Part shown: piece after piece, positions 40,308 through 49,274 of the stretch | Layout: the number at the start of each line of letters is the position of its first letter | Position numbering within the stretch: the stretch's first letter is position 1 | Assembly (NCBI GenBank): GCA_049997955.1 | Contig: JAEBDY010000007.1 | Coordinates: 124,001 to 188,000, forward strand | DNA length: 64,000 nt | Direction: 5' to 3' | DNA from: Umezawaea sp049997955 | Lineage (GTDB): Bacteria; Actinomycetota; Actinomycetes; Mycobacteriales; Pseudonocardiaceae | Made by a program: the position numbers and the translations under genes | Notes under the pieces: generated by a model | Databases searched by the model: none | The model's input: the letters and a program-made list of their open reading frames with translations, nothing else | What the model was told of the DNA's origin: nothing

Positions 40308-42275
40308 TCAGCTTCGTGACGCTTCCCAGCCGCCGAGCTTCACGTGTTCGAGCAGTTCCTCGACCTCATCCGGTTTCGACCAGGTCATCCGTCGACGATC
40401 GCGCACAAGCACGGGCAGGGCCGTCTCCGGAGTGATGTCGTCGATCATCAACGGGATCAGCGCCTTGCGGTTGCGGCTGGCGTCGACGGTGATGACCGAC
40501 CGCAACTCCTCGTTGGCCCAGCGCGAATCGAGGTAGGCACGGCTGAAGCAGGCCAGGAAGAACCTGCTCTTGGAGATCCCGTCGTCGATCCCCTCGGCGA
40601 TGGAAGCTCCCGGAGGCATCTGCTGGAAGTCGATCCAGTAGCGGATCTTCGCCTGGTCAAGCCTGGTGCAGACGTCTTGCACCGCGGACTTGTCGGAGTG
40701 GGAGTAGCTGATGAAGACGTCGAACTCGTACCTGCCGATCCGGCCTGCCTCGGGGGAGACGACCTGTTCCTGGACGGCTGTGCGCTGGTCGAAGTCAAGG
40801 GCCTTCAGGCCGTCCGCGGTGATGTGCAGGATCTTGACCATGTCGGACTTGCGCCCGTACACGTGCTCATTCGCCTCTCCCATGCCGGGTATATCAACCC
40901 ACAGCAGTGGGAACATGGTGCCGTCGAGGAACTCCGCACCATTTTTCTGCGAGAGCCGCCCGGAGACGAGAATGTAGAGCCCTTTGCGCTCGACGGTTTC
41001 GGCGTCCAGCAGGTCACGGGTCACTGTCATGAGCGTGGGGTCGACATCGAGGAGCCGGGCGTGCTCGCTGAGCACGTCCAAGGCCTCGTCCGAGCCGCTT
41101 CCCCTGGAGAGGGGGCCGGTCTTCTTGTTGCCCAGCAGGTAGTCGGCGTTGTCGCTCACGTGCTCGAGCACCCTGATGTCGATGAACTTCCGAACGCGTT
41201 GCCTGGTGGTCTCGTGGGCGTTCTCCAACCGGCGGTTTAGCTCGGCGCTGCCGAAGGAGAGCAGGGCGATGTCCGTCAACGCGATGAGGTCCGCTGTTCT
41301 TCGCCTGCGCAACGCGTGCGCCAGCTCTCCGATCATCTCGCCCTGCCGCAACCGGTAGAGCTCCTTCGCGCTGCCTCCCAGTCCTGAACCCTCCGTGTTG
41401 TAGACGCCGACCTCGCCGCGCAGGATCACGAACATCGTGTCGCCCTTGTCGTTGTACGCGCACACCGTGCTGCCCGCTTGGCGCTCGACGAGGTGCCCGA
41501 TGTCCAGGATCTCCTTCAGCTCGGTTGGGTGCATGTAGTCGAACAGGCCTATCCGGCGCTTCTCGGTCGATTCACTCAACGGGCGCAACTGCTCGGCCCG
41601 GAGCCCTTTGACGGCCTTGGCCGCCTCCGCGTCCTCGGAGTTGATCTGCCAAACCCGCTTCGCGTAGAGGAGGACCTCCCAGCCCTGGCGGTCCGCGACC
41701 GCCCTCCGCAACCGCGTGTGGTCGTGGTTCACGAGGGTGTTCCAGCTCGACGAGACCCCGTCGAAGGACAGCAGGTGAATCAATCTGGGACCGAACCCGT
41801 TCGCGGGTAGCAGTCTCGCGTCGTGGAAGGTGACTCCGGCCTCACCGAAACTCGTTGCGAATTTGTCCGACACGACGACACCGTCAACGTCGAGGTGATT
41901 GATCAACCACCCCGCGTAGTTGATCCCCTCACCCACGAGTTGGATCCGGCCGTCTGCTCCCTTGACCTCGGCGACCAACCCGTAGTGTCCGGTGGTCCGG
42001 AGAGTGACCTTCGACGAAGACGCCCACCGCGTGAGGTCTTTGACGAGGTCGAGTGCCGTTGCCTGCCAGTCCTCCGCTCGCAGGACCACGTGGCCGCCAT
42101 CCCCGCCGGACGACCAGACCACGTCACCCTTGGGGCTGTTCCGGATCGTCTTCCCCACGATGCGGTTGATTGCCATGACGTTGGCCAACTGGTTGTTCTC
42201 GGCGGCCGCCGAATGGCCGGAGATGTCGCACGAGATGACGGCGACAGGTCGCAACTTCCGGCCTCCGGGCGACAT
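40308..42275 (-). CDS. Nucleotide cyclase-like / cNMP-binding / TIR fusion protein (one-gene Pycsar-like candidate)
   Basis: 655 residues, four parts. (1) Residues 8-190: class III cyclase-like, with metal-site Asp in VISCDISGHS (D17) and SSGGDGGHVV (D59), then LRTTGHYG and GEGINYAGWL. Asn119 of the usual NxxxR pair is present, but the Arg is Trp123. (2) 240-350: cyclic-nucleotide-binding domain, with phosphate cassette GEMIGELAHALRRRRTA (E317, R326). (3) About 405-500: a second jelly-roll-like segment (GLYILVSGRLSQ) without a cassette. (4) 515-650: TIR domain (FDVFISYSHSDKSAV, SRAYLDSRWANEEL) with E590 at the NADase position. Pycsar splits cyclase and cNMP-TIR effector into two genes; here both are fused. 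ATG 42275 follows AGGAGG. GC is about 63% in two hand-counted lines against about 73% nearby. Anti-phage abortive signalling is inference. Confidence 0.85.
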   Translation of the reverse strand: MSPGGRKLRPVAVISCDISGHSAAAENNQLANVMAINRIVGKTIRNSPKGDVVWSSGGDGGHVVLRAEDWQATALDLVKDLTRWASSSKVTLRTTGHYGLVAEVKGADGRIQLVGEGINYAGWLINHLDVDGVVVSDKFATSFGEAGVTFHDARLLPANGFGPRLIHLLSFDGVSSSWNTLVNHDHTRLRRAVADRQGWEVLLYAKRVWQINSEDAEAAKAVKGLRAEQLRPLSESTEKRRIGLFDYMHPTELKEILDIGHLVERQAGSTVCAYNDKGDTMFVILRGEVGVYNTEGSGLGGSAKELYRLRQGEMIGELAHALRRRRTADLIALTDIALLSFGSAELNRRLENAHETTRQRVRKFIDIRVLEHVSDNADYLLGNKKTGPLSRGSGSDEALDVLSEHARLLDVDPTLMTVTRDLLDAETVERKGLYILVSGRLSQKNGAEFLDGTMFPLLWVDIPGMGEANEHVYGRKSDMVKILHITADGLKALDFDQRTAVQEQVVSPEAGRIGRYEFDVFISYSHSDKSAVQDVCTRLDQAKIRYWIDFQQMPPGASIAEGIDDGISKSRFFLACFSRAYLDSRWANEELRSVITVDASRNRKALIPLMIDDITPETALPVLVRDRRRMTWSKPDEVEELLEHVKLGGWEASRS

Positions 42276-42409
42276 CGCTCCAGCCTCCTGTTCGGTCGGC
42301 TGTGTCCGTGCGCGTCAGGAGAGCGCGTGCCGTCCGGGGTAGCCCTCAGTGTTGCACGGCTCGTGTGCGCGCCTCGCAAGATCGACCGATGGGGTGCTGG
42401 GCCGCAGTT

Positions 42410-43260
42410 CTAGGATTCCGGTTCCCGGTCCGCCGCCAGCGCGGTTTCCGTGGCCTCGTCGCGGCCCACCCGGTGCTTCCTCGGTTTCAGCAGCGAGAAG
42501 TGTGACTCGTCGCGCATCCGGTCGACCATGTGCGGGTAGTACAGCTCGAACGCGGGCCGCTCCGAGCGGATCCTGGGCAGCTCGGTGAAGCCGTGCCGAG
42601 GCGGAGGGCACGAGGTCGCCCACTCCAGGGAGTTGCCGAAGCCCCACGGGTCGTCCACGCCCGCCTCGTCGCCGAAGCGGTGGTTGCGGAACACGTTGTA
42701 CACGAACGGGAGCACCGAGGCGCCGAGCAGGAACGCGCTGATCGTGGACAGGGTGTTGAGGAACGTGAAGCCGTCGCTCGGCAGGTAGTCCCGTCGGCAC
42801 CGAGATTAGGAACGTCATGAGCGCGAAGAAGGCAGCGCCACGATGTAGATCTCGGGTGGCCGGAGAACCGGAACAGGTGCTGCCACAGGATCACGCCGCC
42901 GTTGGCGGGGTCGAACACGGGGGTGCTGAGGTGCCGGTCGGCGCCGGCCCGAACAGGGCGACGGTGAGGACGGGGAACGCCAGCAGGACCAAGACGCTGG
43001 TCACCAGGATGTTCCAGGTGAAGATCGGCAGCCGCCACATCGTCATGCCGGGCGCGCGCAGGCAGACGACGGTGGTGATCATGTTGACGCCGCCGAGGAT
43101 CGTGCCGAGGCCGCCGACCGCCAGGTCCATGATCCACAGGTTTGTGCCGACGTCGGGGGAGCGCAGGGCGCTGCTCAGCGGCGTGTAGGCGGTCCAGCCG
43201 AAGTCGGGCGCGCCGCCGGGCGTGAGGAACGAGGACATGACGACCAGGCCGCCGAACCGG
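42410..43260 (-). pseudogene. Decayed cytochrome c oxidase subunit I (ctaD) copy
   Basis: Clear CtaD text survives in different frames. First comes GGLVVMSSFLTPGG, FGWTAYTPLSS, then LGTILGGVNMITTVVCLRAPGM and IFTWNILVTSVLVLLAFPVL. After a frameshift come VFDPANGGVILWQHLFRFSGHP, MTFLISVPTG joined directly to DYLPSDGFTFLN, and the C-terminus PWGFGNSLEWATSCPPPRH and LPRIRSERPAFELYYPH. The N-terminus is missing, there are several frameshifts, and well over a hundred residues between VPTG and DYLPSD are deleted, including the later haem-ligand His region. It cannot make a functional oxidase; a working ctaD must lie elsewhere. Confidence 0.88.
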
Positions 43261-43483
43261 GCGGGGCGGCAATCGGTCAACCGGGGAGTTGTCGGTCGGT
43301 CCTCGTCGGTTAGGAAGCCTTGGGCTGCGCCACCGCATCGGAGCCGCGGGGCGTGCGGTCGAGGTCGGCGGCACCGCACCGCACAGCCACACGCCCTCTC
43401 CGAACGGCACGTCGTGTGGCTTGTCCGATATGTGACCTCACCTGTCGGGCAGAGCCGATCACCGCGATCTAGCCTTCTGCACC

Positions 43484-45568
43484 ATGAAGTGGCTCCGCTG
43501 GACCCTGCCCGCAGTGCTGGTCGCCGTCTGGCTGCTCGTCGGTGGTCTGGGCGGCCCGTTGCAGGGCAAGCTGTCGGAGGTGCAGACGAACGACAACGCG
43601 TCGTTCCTGCCCGCCAACGCGGAGGCCACCGAGGTCGCGGACTGGCAGAAGCGCTTCGCGGACGAGGAGTCCCTGCCCGCGCTGGTCGTGTTCGAACGCG
43701 ACGGCGAGCTGACGCCGGACGACCTGACCGCGATCGGCGGCCGGGCCAAGGCGCTGGCGGCGTTCGACGGCATCGAGGGCCAGGTCATCGGGCCGGTGCC
43801 CGCCGAGGACCGCAGGGCCGCCCAGCTGATCGTGCCGCTCAAGCCCGTCGGCTCGGAGCTGACGGAGGTCGTGGAGGAGCTGCGCGAGTCCGTCCGCGAA
43901 GGGCTGCCGTCCGGACTGGACGTGTACGTCACGGGTCCCGCCGGCATCCTCGGCGACTTCGCCAACGCCTTCGGCGGCATCGACGGGCTGCTGCTGATCG
44001 TGACCGCCGTCGTCGTCGCGCTGATCCTGCTCGTCGTCTACCGCAGTCCGCTGCTGCCGCTCGTGGTGATCCTCAACGCGGGCCTGGCGCTGTGCCTGGC
44101 GGTGATCGCCGTCTACTTCCTCGCCCGCGAGGACGTGCTGACCCTCAACGGGCAGAGCCAGGGCATCCTGTTCATCCTCGTGTTCGGTGCCTCCACGGAC
44201 TACTCGCTGCTGCTCGTCGCGCGGTTCCGGGAGGAGCTGCACCAGCACGCCGACCGCTGGAGTTCCCTGCGCACGGCCATGAAGCAGTCGCTGGAGCCGA
44301 TCGTGGCGTCCGCCGGAACGGTGGTCATCGGCCTGCTCTGCCTGCTGCTGTCGGACCTGAAGTCCAACCAGGGCCTCGGTCCGGTCGCCGCGATCGGCAT
44401 CGCCGCGTCCCTCATCGCCACGCTGACGTTCCTGCCGTCGATGCTCGCGCTGCTCGGGCGGTCCGCGTTCTGGCCGTTCCGGCCGAAGTTCGACACGGAG
44501 CCGCACAAGGCGAACGGCCTCTGGCAGCGGGTGTCCGCGCTCGTCGGCCGCCGGGCCCGCGCGACCTGGATCGTGACGACCCTCGTGCTGCTGGTGGGTG
44601 TCGCGTTCGTGCCGCAGCTCAAGGCGAACGGCGTGGCGCAGACGGACTTCTTCCTCAACCCGGTCGAGTCGGTCACCGGCCAGGAGGTGCTGACCAGGCA
44701 CTTCGACGGCGGCACCGGGTCGCCCGCCGTGGTCATCGTCGACCAGTCCGCCGCTCAGGAGGCGGTGACCAGGGCCAAGGCCGTGCCGGGGGTCGCGGAC
44801 GTCGCCCCGTCGAGCGACAAGGTCGTCGACGGCAAGGTGGAACTGCTGGCCACGCTGAAGGCCCCGGCGGACAGCGCGGAGGCGACGGCGGCGCTGCGGC
44901 AGCTGCGCACCGAGCTGCACCCGGTCGGCGGCGCGCTCGTCGGCGGCGTCACGGCGATCCAGGTCGACGTGCAGGACACCGCGAAGCGCGACCTGCGGGT
45001 GATCATCCCCGTGGTGCTGCTGGTGATCTTCCTCATCCTGGCGCTGCTGCTGCGCGCCCTGCTGGCCCCGCTGCTGCTGATCGCGACCGTCGTGCTGTCG
45101 TTCGCCGCGACCCTGGGCGTGGCCGCGCTGGTGTTCAACGACGTGCTCGGCTTCCCCGGCGCGGACCCGAGCGTGCCGCTGTTCGCGTTCGTGTTCCTGG
45201 TGGCGCTGGGGATCGACTACAACATCTTCCTGATGACCAGGGTGCGCGAGGAGTCCATCCGGCACGGCACCCGCGAGGGCACGCTGATCGGGCTCTCCGT
45301 GACCGGCGGGGTGATCACCTCGGCGGGCATCGTGCTCGCCGCGACGTTCGCCGCGCTCGCCGTCCTGCCGATCCTGTTCCTCGCGCAGATCGCGTTCCTG
45401 GTGGCGTTCGGCGTGCTGCTGGACACCCTCGTCGTGCGCTCGCTGCTCGTGCCCGCGCTCACGGTGGACATCGGCCGCGCGGTCTGGTGGCCGGGGAAGC
45501 TGGCGCGGGGGAGTGTGACCGGCGTCCCAGCGGACGAGATGTCCTCCCGGTCCGCGCACTCGGGTTAG
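43484..45568 (+). CDS. MMPL-family RND transporter
   Basis: 694 residues with 12 predicted membrane helices in two repeats. Each half carries the family proton-relay pattern: FGASTDYSLLLVARFREE and ALGIDYNIFLMTRVREE (Asp-Tyr pairs), and each has a large extracytoplasmic loop after the first helix. MMPL proteins export lipids or hydrophobic small molecules using the proton gradient. The gene stands alone, 10 bp upstream of mshC, and may be co-transcribed with it. Substrate unknown. Confidence 0.93.
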   Translation: MKWLRWTLPAVLVAVWLLVGGLGGPLQGKLSEVQTNDNASFLPANAEATEVADWQKRFADEESLPALVVFERDGELTPDDLTAIGGRAKALAAFDGIEGQVIGPVPAEDRRAAQLIVPLKPVGSELTEVVEELRESVREGLPSGLDVYVTGPAGILGDFANAFGGIDGLLLIVTAVVVALILLVVYRSPLLPLVVILNAGLALCLAVIAVYFLAREDVLTLNGQSQGILFILVFGASTDYSLLLVARFREELHQHADRWSSLRTAMKQSLEPIVASAGTVVIGLLCLLLSDLKSNQGLGPVAAIGIAASLIATLTFLPSMLALLGRSAFWPFRPKFDTEPHKANGLWQRVSALVGRRARATWIVTTLVLLVGVAFVPQLKANGVAQTDFFLNPVESVTGQEVLTRHFDGGTGSPAVVIVDQSAAQEAVTRAKAVPGVADVAPSSDKVVDGKVELLATLKAPADSAEATAALRQLRTELHPVGGALVGGVTAIQVDVQDTAKRDLRVIIPVVLLVIFLILALLLRALLAPLLLIATVVLSFAATLGVAALVFNDVLGFPGADPSVPLFAFVFLVALGIDYNIFLMTRVREESIRHGTREGTLIGLSVTGGVITSAGIVLAATFAALAVLPILFLAQIAFLVAFGVLLDTLVVRSLLVPALTVDIGRAVWWPGKLARGSVTGVPADEMSSRSAHSG

Positions 45569-45578
45569 GGTCGAACCC

Positions 45579-46817
45579 ATGCAGACCTGGTCATCCACCC
45601 CAGTGCCGCGGGTAGCGGGCGAACCTCGACCCCTGCGGTTGTTCGACACGGCCACGGGCGAGGTCCGCCCCACCGCGCCGGGCGAAACCGCCAGGTTGTA
45701 CGTCTGCGGCATCACGCCGTACGACGCCACGCACCTCGGCCACGCGGCCACCTACCTCGCGTTCGACCTCGTGCACCGGCTCTGGCTGGACAACGGCCAC
45801 GACGTCCACTACGTGCAGAACGTCACGGACATCGACGACCCGCTGCTGGAGCGCGCGGCCCGCGACCAGGACGACTGGGTCGTGCTCGGCATGCGGGAGA
45901 CCGCGCTCTTCCGCGAGGACATGGAGGCCCTCCGGGTGCTGCCCCCGCGCCAGTACATCGGTGCGGTGGAAGCCATCCCGGAGATCGTCGAGGCCATCGC
46001 CAAGCTGGTCGCCGACGGCGCCGCCTACCGGGTCGACGACGCCGAGCACCCGGACGTCTACTACGACCACTCCGCCACCGGCCGGTTCGGCTACGAGTCG
46101 AACTACGACGAGGAGACCATGCTGCGGTTCTTCGCCGAACGCGGCGGGGACCCCGACCGGCCGGGCAAGCGGCACCCGCTCGACGCCCTGCTGTGGCGCG
46201 TGGAGCGCCCGGACGAGCCCTCGTGGCCGTCGGACTTCGGCGCGGGCCGCCCCGGCTGGCACATCGAGTGCAGCGCCATCGCCCTCAACCGCCTCGGCAC
46301 GTCGTTCGACGTCCAGGGCGGCGGCTCCGACCTGATCTTCCCGCACCACGAGTACAGCTCCGCGCACGCCGAGGCGCTGACCGGCGAGCACCCGTTCGCC
46401 CGGCACTACGTGCACGCGGGCATGATCGGCCTGGACGGGGAGAAGATGTCGAAGTCCAGGGGCAACCTGGTCTTCGTCTCGAAGCTGCGGGCCCAGAAGG
46501 TCGACCCGAACGCCGTCCGGCTCGCCCTGTTCGCGGGCCACTACCGGTCCGACCGGCCGTGGAGCGACGCGCTGCTCGCCGACGCGCTGGCCAGGCTGGA
46601 GCGCTGGCGCGCGGCGACGGCGCTGGTGGCGGGCCCGGCCGCCGACGACACCATCGCGCGGCTGCGCGACCACCTCGGCGACGACCTGGACACCCCGCGG
46701 GCACTGGCCGCGGTGGACGCCTGGGCGGCCGACGCGCTGGCCACCGGCGGCTCGGACCACTCGGCCCCGGCGCTCGTGCGCGCGGCCGTGGACGCGCTGC
46801 TGGGCGTCTCGCTGTAG
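45579..46817 (+). CDS. mshC: Cysteine--GlcN-Ins ligase MshC (mycothiol biosynthesis)
   Basis: 412 residues, a class I tRNA-synthetase-like ligase. The HIGH-type motif is in YDATHLGHA, KMSKS is in GEKMSKSRGNLVF, and zinc ligands are in LYVCGITPYD and WHIECSAIAL plus a His in DLIFPHHEYSSAHA. It differs from CysS by length and by the N-terminal MQTWSSTPVP block typical of MshC. It joins cysteine to glucosamine-inositol in mycothiol synthesis, the main thiol of actinomycetes. A double hairpin terminator region follows. Confidence 0.95.
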   Translation: MQTWSSTPVPRVAGEPRPLRLFDTATGEVRPTAPGETARLYVCGITPYDATHLGHAATYLAFDLVHRLWLDNGHDVHYVQNVTDIDDPLLERAARDQDDWVVLGMRETALFREDMEALRVLPPRQYIGAVEAIPEIVEAIAKLVADGAAYRVDDAEHPDVYYDHSATGRFGYESNYDEETMLRFFAERGGDPDRPGKRHPLDALLWRVERPDEPSWPSDFGAGRPGWHIECSAIALNRLGTSFDVQGGGSDLIFPHHEYSSAHAEALTGEHPFARHYVHAGMIGLDGEKMSKSRGNLVFVSKLRAQKVDPNAVRLALFAGHYRSDRPWSDALLADALARLERWRAATALVAGPAADDTIARLRDHLGDDLDTPRALAAVDAWAADALATGGSDHSAPALVRAAVDALLGVSL

Positions 46818-46830
46818 TCCGGAACGCACA

Positions 46831-46864
46831 AAGGCCGTCCTGCGCTGAGCAGGACGGCCTTTTC
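46831..46864 (+). terminator. Intrinsic terminator of mshC
   Basis: AAGGCCGTCCTGC (46831-46843) pairs perfectly with GCAGGACGGCCTT (46849-46861) around the loop GCTGA, followed by TTT. It lies 13 bases after the mshC stop. Confidence 0.9.
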
Positions 46865-46877
46865 CGTGCGGTGGGAA

Positions 46878-46910
46878 CCCGTGGGTGAGCCGGAGCGGCT
46901 CACCCACGGG
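46878..46910 (-). terminator. 15-bp hairpin terminator of the S8 protease gene
   Basis: CCCGTGGGTGAGCCG (46878-46892) pairs perfectly with 46896-46910 around the three-base loop GAG. It is placed 13 bases beyond the end of the minus-strand protease gene and back-to-back with the mshC terminator. Confidence 0.82.
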
Positions 46911-46923
46911 GGTGACTCAGGAC

Positions 46924-48735
46924 TTACGCGTCCAACGTCCACGAGTCGATGCGACCCGAGTCGAGGAACGCCTGGTCGCGGACCCGGAGCTTCCAGGTGC
47001 CCGCTGCCACCTCGCTGGAGGCGTTGACCGTGAAGGTCTTGTTGATGTTGTCGGTGCTGCCGCCGGTGCGGTTGTGCAGGTTGTACGAGGTGCCGTCCGG
47101 CGCGACGAGGTCGACGACCAGGTCACCGATGTAGGTGTGGACGATCGCGACCGTGACCGAGGTGGTCGCGGAGGCGTTGCCGGAGCAGGAGAGGGCGATG
47201 GAGCTGCTCACGTCCGAGTTGTCCGGAACCGTCACGTCGGTGCCGTTGGTGACCGCGGCGCAGCCGGAGCCGACCGGGTTGACGACCCAGGAGAAGGTCG
47301 CCGAAGCGGTCTTCGCGGCGGCGTCGGTCGCCGTGACCGTCACCGAGGAGGTGCCCGCGGTGGTCGGCGTGCCGGAGATCAGACCCGAGGAGCTGATCGA
47401 CAGACCGGCCGGGAGACCCGTGGCGGTCCAGGTGTAGGGCGAGGTGCCGCCGGACGCCGAGAGCTGGAGGCTGACGGCGGTGCCGACCGTGCTCGCCTGC
47501 GCGCCGGGGTTGGTGACCGACGGGTTGCCGGGCACGCCACCGGTGCCGGTGAACAGCAGCTTGTTCGGCGAACCGGTGCCGGGGCTGGTGATCTTGTCAC
47601 TGGTCGCGGCGTTGACGATCGCCGAGTGGACGGTCGCCGGGCTCGCGGACGGGTTACCGGCCAGGTAGAGGGCCACCGCACCCGCGACGTGCGGCGCCGC
47701 CATCGACGTGCCGCTGATGTTGTTGGTGGACGTGTCGTTGGTGTTCCACGACGACACGATGTTCTGACCGGGGGCGAACAGGTCGGTGCAGGTGCCGAAG
47801 TTCGAGAACGAGGCACGCGCGTCGGTGTTGGTCGACGCGTTCACCGTGAGGGCCGTCGCGACGCGTGCCGGGGAGAAGTTGCACGCGTTGGCGTTCGAGT
47901 TGCCCGAGGCGATGGCGTAGGAGATACCCGAGGCGATGGAGTTCGCGACCGCGTTGTCCAGCGTCGTGTCGACGCCGCCACCGAGGCTCATGTTGGCCAC
48001 GGCGGGCTTGATCGCGTTCGCGGTCACCCAGTCGATGCCCGCGACGACACCGGCGGTCGTGCCGGAGCCCGCGCAGTTCAGCACCTTGACGGCGACGATG
48101 GAGACGCCCTTCGCGACGCCGTACTCGGAGCCGCCGACGGTGCCCGCCACGTGCGTGCCGTGGCCGTTGCAGTCGGAGTTGTTGCCGTCACCGGAGGTGT
48201 TGGTGCCCCACGTCGCACGGCCGCCGAAGGTGGAGTGCGTGGTGCGCACACCGGTGTCGACGATGTAGGCGTGCACGTTCGACGCCGTCGTGCCGTACGT
48301 GTAGCTGTTGTCCAGAGGCAGGTTCTGCTGGTCGATCCGGTCGATGCCCCACGACGGGACCGGCGACTGGGTGTCGGCGAGCTTGACCACCGCGTCCTGC
48401 TGGACGTAGGCGACCGTGGGGTCCGCGGCGAGCTTGCGGGCCTGGTCGGCGGTCATCGTGACGGAGAAGCCGTTGATCGCGTGCTTGAAGGCCGCACGCA
48501 CCTGGCCGCCGTACTTGGAGGTCAAGGAGCCCGCGGTCTTCGCGGACTGGGCCCGCGGCGACGCGGCCTCCTTGAGCGTGACGATGTAGCTGTCCTTGAC
48601 GGCGTCGACGCGGTCAGCGCCGAGGATCTGGCCCTCTGCCGACGCGGGTGAGGCGACGGTCACGGCGAGGGCGAGCGCCGCGGTGGCGGCCATGCCCAAT
48701 CCGGCCAAACGTCTGGTGATCCGAGCGTCTCCCAT
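46924..48735 (-). CDS. Secreted subtilisin-like serine protease with Ig-like and P domains
   Basis: 603 residues. A signal peptide (about 1-35, ending ASPASA) precedes an inhibitor I9 propeptide (DSYIVTLKEAA ... AINGFSVTM). The S8 catalytic domain follows, with Asp in AYIVDTGVRTTH, His in CNGHGTHVAGT and Ser in SGTSMAAPHVAGA. Next is an Ig/He-PIG-like domain (SLQLSASGGTSPYTWTATGLP) and a C-terminal proprotein-convertase P domain (TYIGDLVVDLVAPDG ... IDSWTLDA). The order is typical of actinomycete extracellular proteases. ATG 48735 follows GAGGGAGAC. It is probably a degradative exoenzyme; the adjacent divergent S1 protease has the same presumed role. Confidence 0.94.
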   Translation of the reverse strand: MGDARITRRLAGLGMAATAALALAVTVASPASAEGQILGADRVDAVKDSYIVTLKEAASPRAQSAKTAGSLTSKYGGQVRAAFKHAINGFSVTMTADQARKLAADPTVAYVQQDAVVKLADTQSPVPSWGIDRIDQQNLPLDNSYTYGTTASNVHAYIVDTGVRTTHSTFGGRATWGTNTSGDGNNSDCNGHGTHVAGTVGGSEYGVAKGVSIVAVKVLNCAGSGTTAGVVAGIDWVTANAIKPAVANMSLGGGVDTTLDNAVANSIASGISYAIASGNSNANACNFSPARVATALTVNASTNTDARASFSNFGTCTDLFAPGQNIVSSWNTNDTSTNNISGTSMAAPHVAGAVALYLAGNPSASPATVHSAIVNAATSDKITSPGTGSPNKLLFTGTGGVPGNPSVTNPGAQASTVGTAVSLQLSASGGTSPYTWTATGLPAGLSISSSGLISGTPTTAGTSSVTVTATDAAAKTASATFSWVVNPVGSGCAAVTNGTDVTVPDNSDVSSSIALSCSGNASATTSVTVAIVHTYIGDLVVDLVAPDGTSYNLHNRTGGSTDNINKTFTVNASSEVAAGTWKLRVRDQAFLDSGRIDSWTLDA

Positions 48736-49274
48736 TGCAGGTGTCTCCCTCAAGACAGGGTCGCCCGGTCGTCCGGCATCGCCGGACGACTGAGCTGCAG
48801 GGTTGGGACATTCGCGCGAACGGGTGAAGCTGTAATCGACCGGTCACAGAAGATATTCGTGACATTCCACGCCGGGCAGTAGCACCGATCGTTGCAACTT
48901 CGAACGGATAATTACCCGTTGACATGCGAAAACCGGAAACCGTGTTTAAGGGTGAGGATCACTGGGAACGCGCGTCGCGCTATCGCACTGCGCCGGATGG
49001 CCGCTACCGTCGAGCGGCTCTACCTACTTCCGGGTACGCCTGCATAGCGTCACCCGTTAGGAGGACCGGAACTGAGTCGAGCAGTTCAGGGCCGTTGGGG
49101 ACGCGGAGCCATGTGTCGTGTCGTACGTGCGGCCACGTCGCAACGTGGTCGATCTCCTCATCGCGGTCCGGGCGGTCGGTGTTACCCGACTCGCCGGAAT
49201 AGCGCCGTTCGGCTCAGCGCCTGCCCTCCGCGCCCCTCGGGGCGCCCCCCGCAGTCGAGGAAGAGGAGAGCTGG
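48736..49274. other. 539-bp divergent region between the two protease genes
   Basis: No gene is recognised. It should hold promoters for both secreted proteases. It is less GC-rich than the flanks between about 48830 and 48960. A sigma-70-like promoter facing right is listed separately; nothing else with clear structure was found. Confidence 0.5.
48919..48948 (+). promoter_or_regulatory. Sigma-70-like promoter upstream of the S1 protease gene
   Basis: TTGACA (48919-48924) is an exact -35 consensus, followed after 18 bases by TGTTTA (48943-48948). The start codon is 327 bases downstream, so a long leader or another promoter nearer the gene is possible. Confidence 0.35.
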
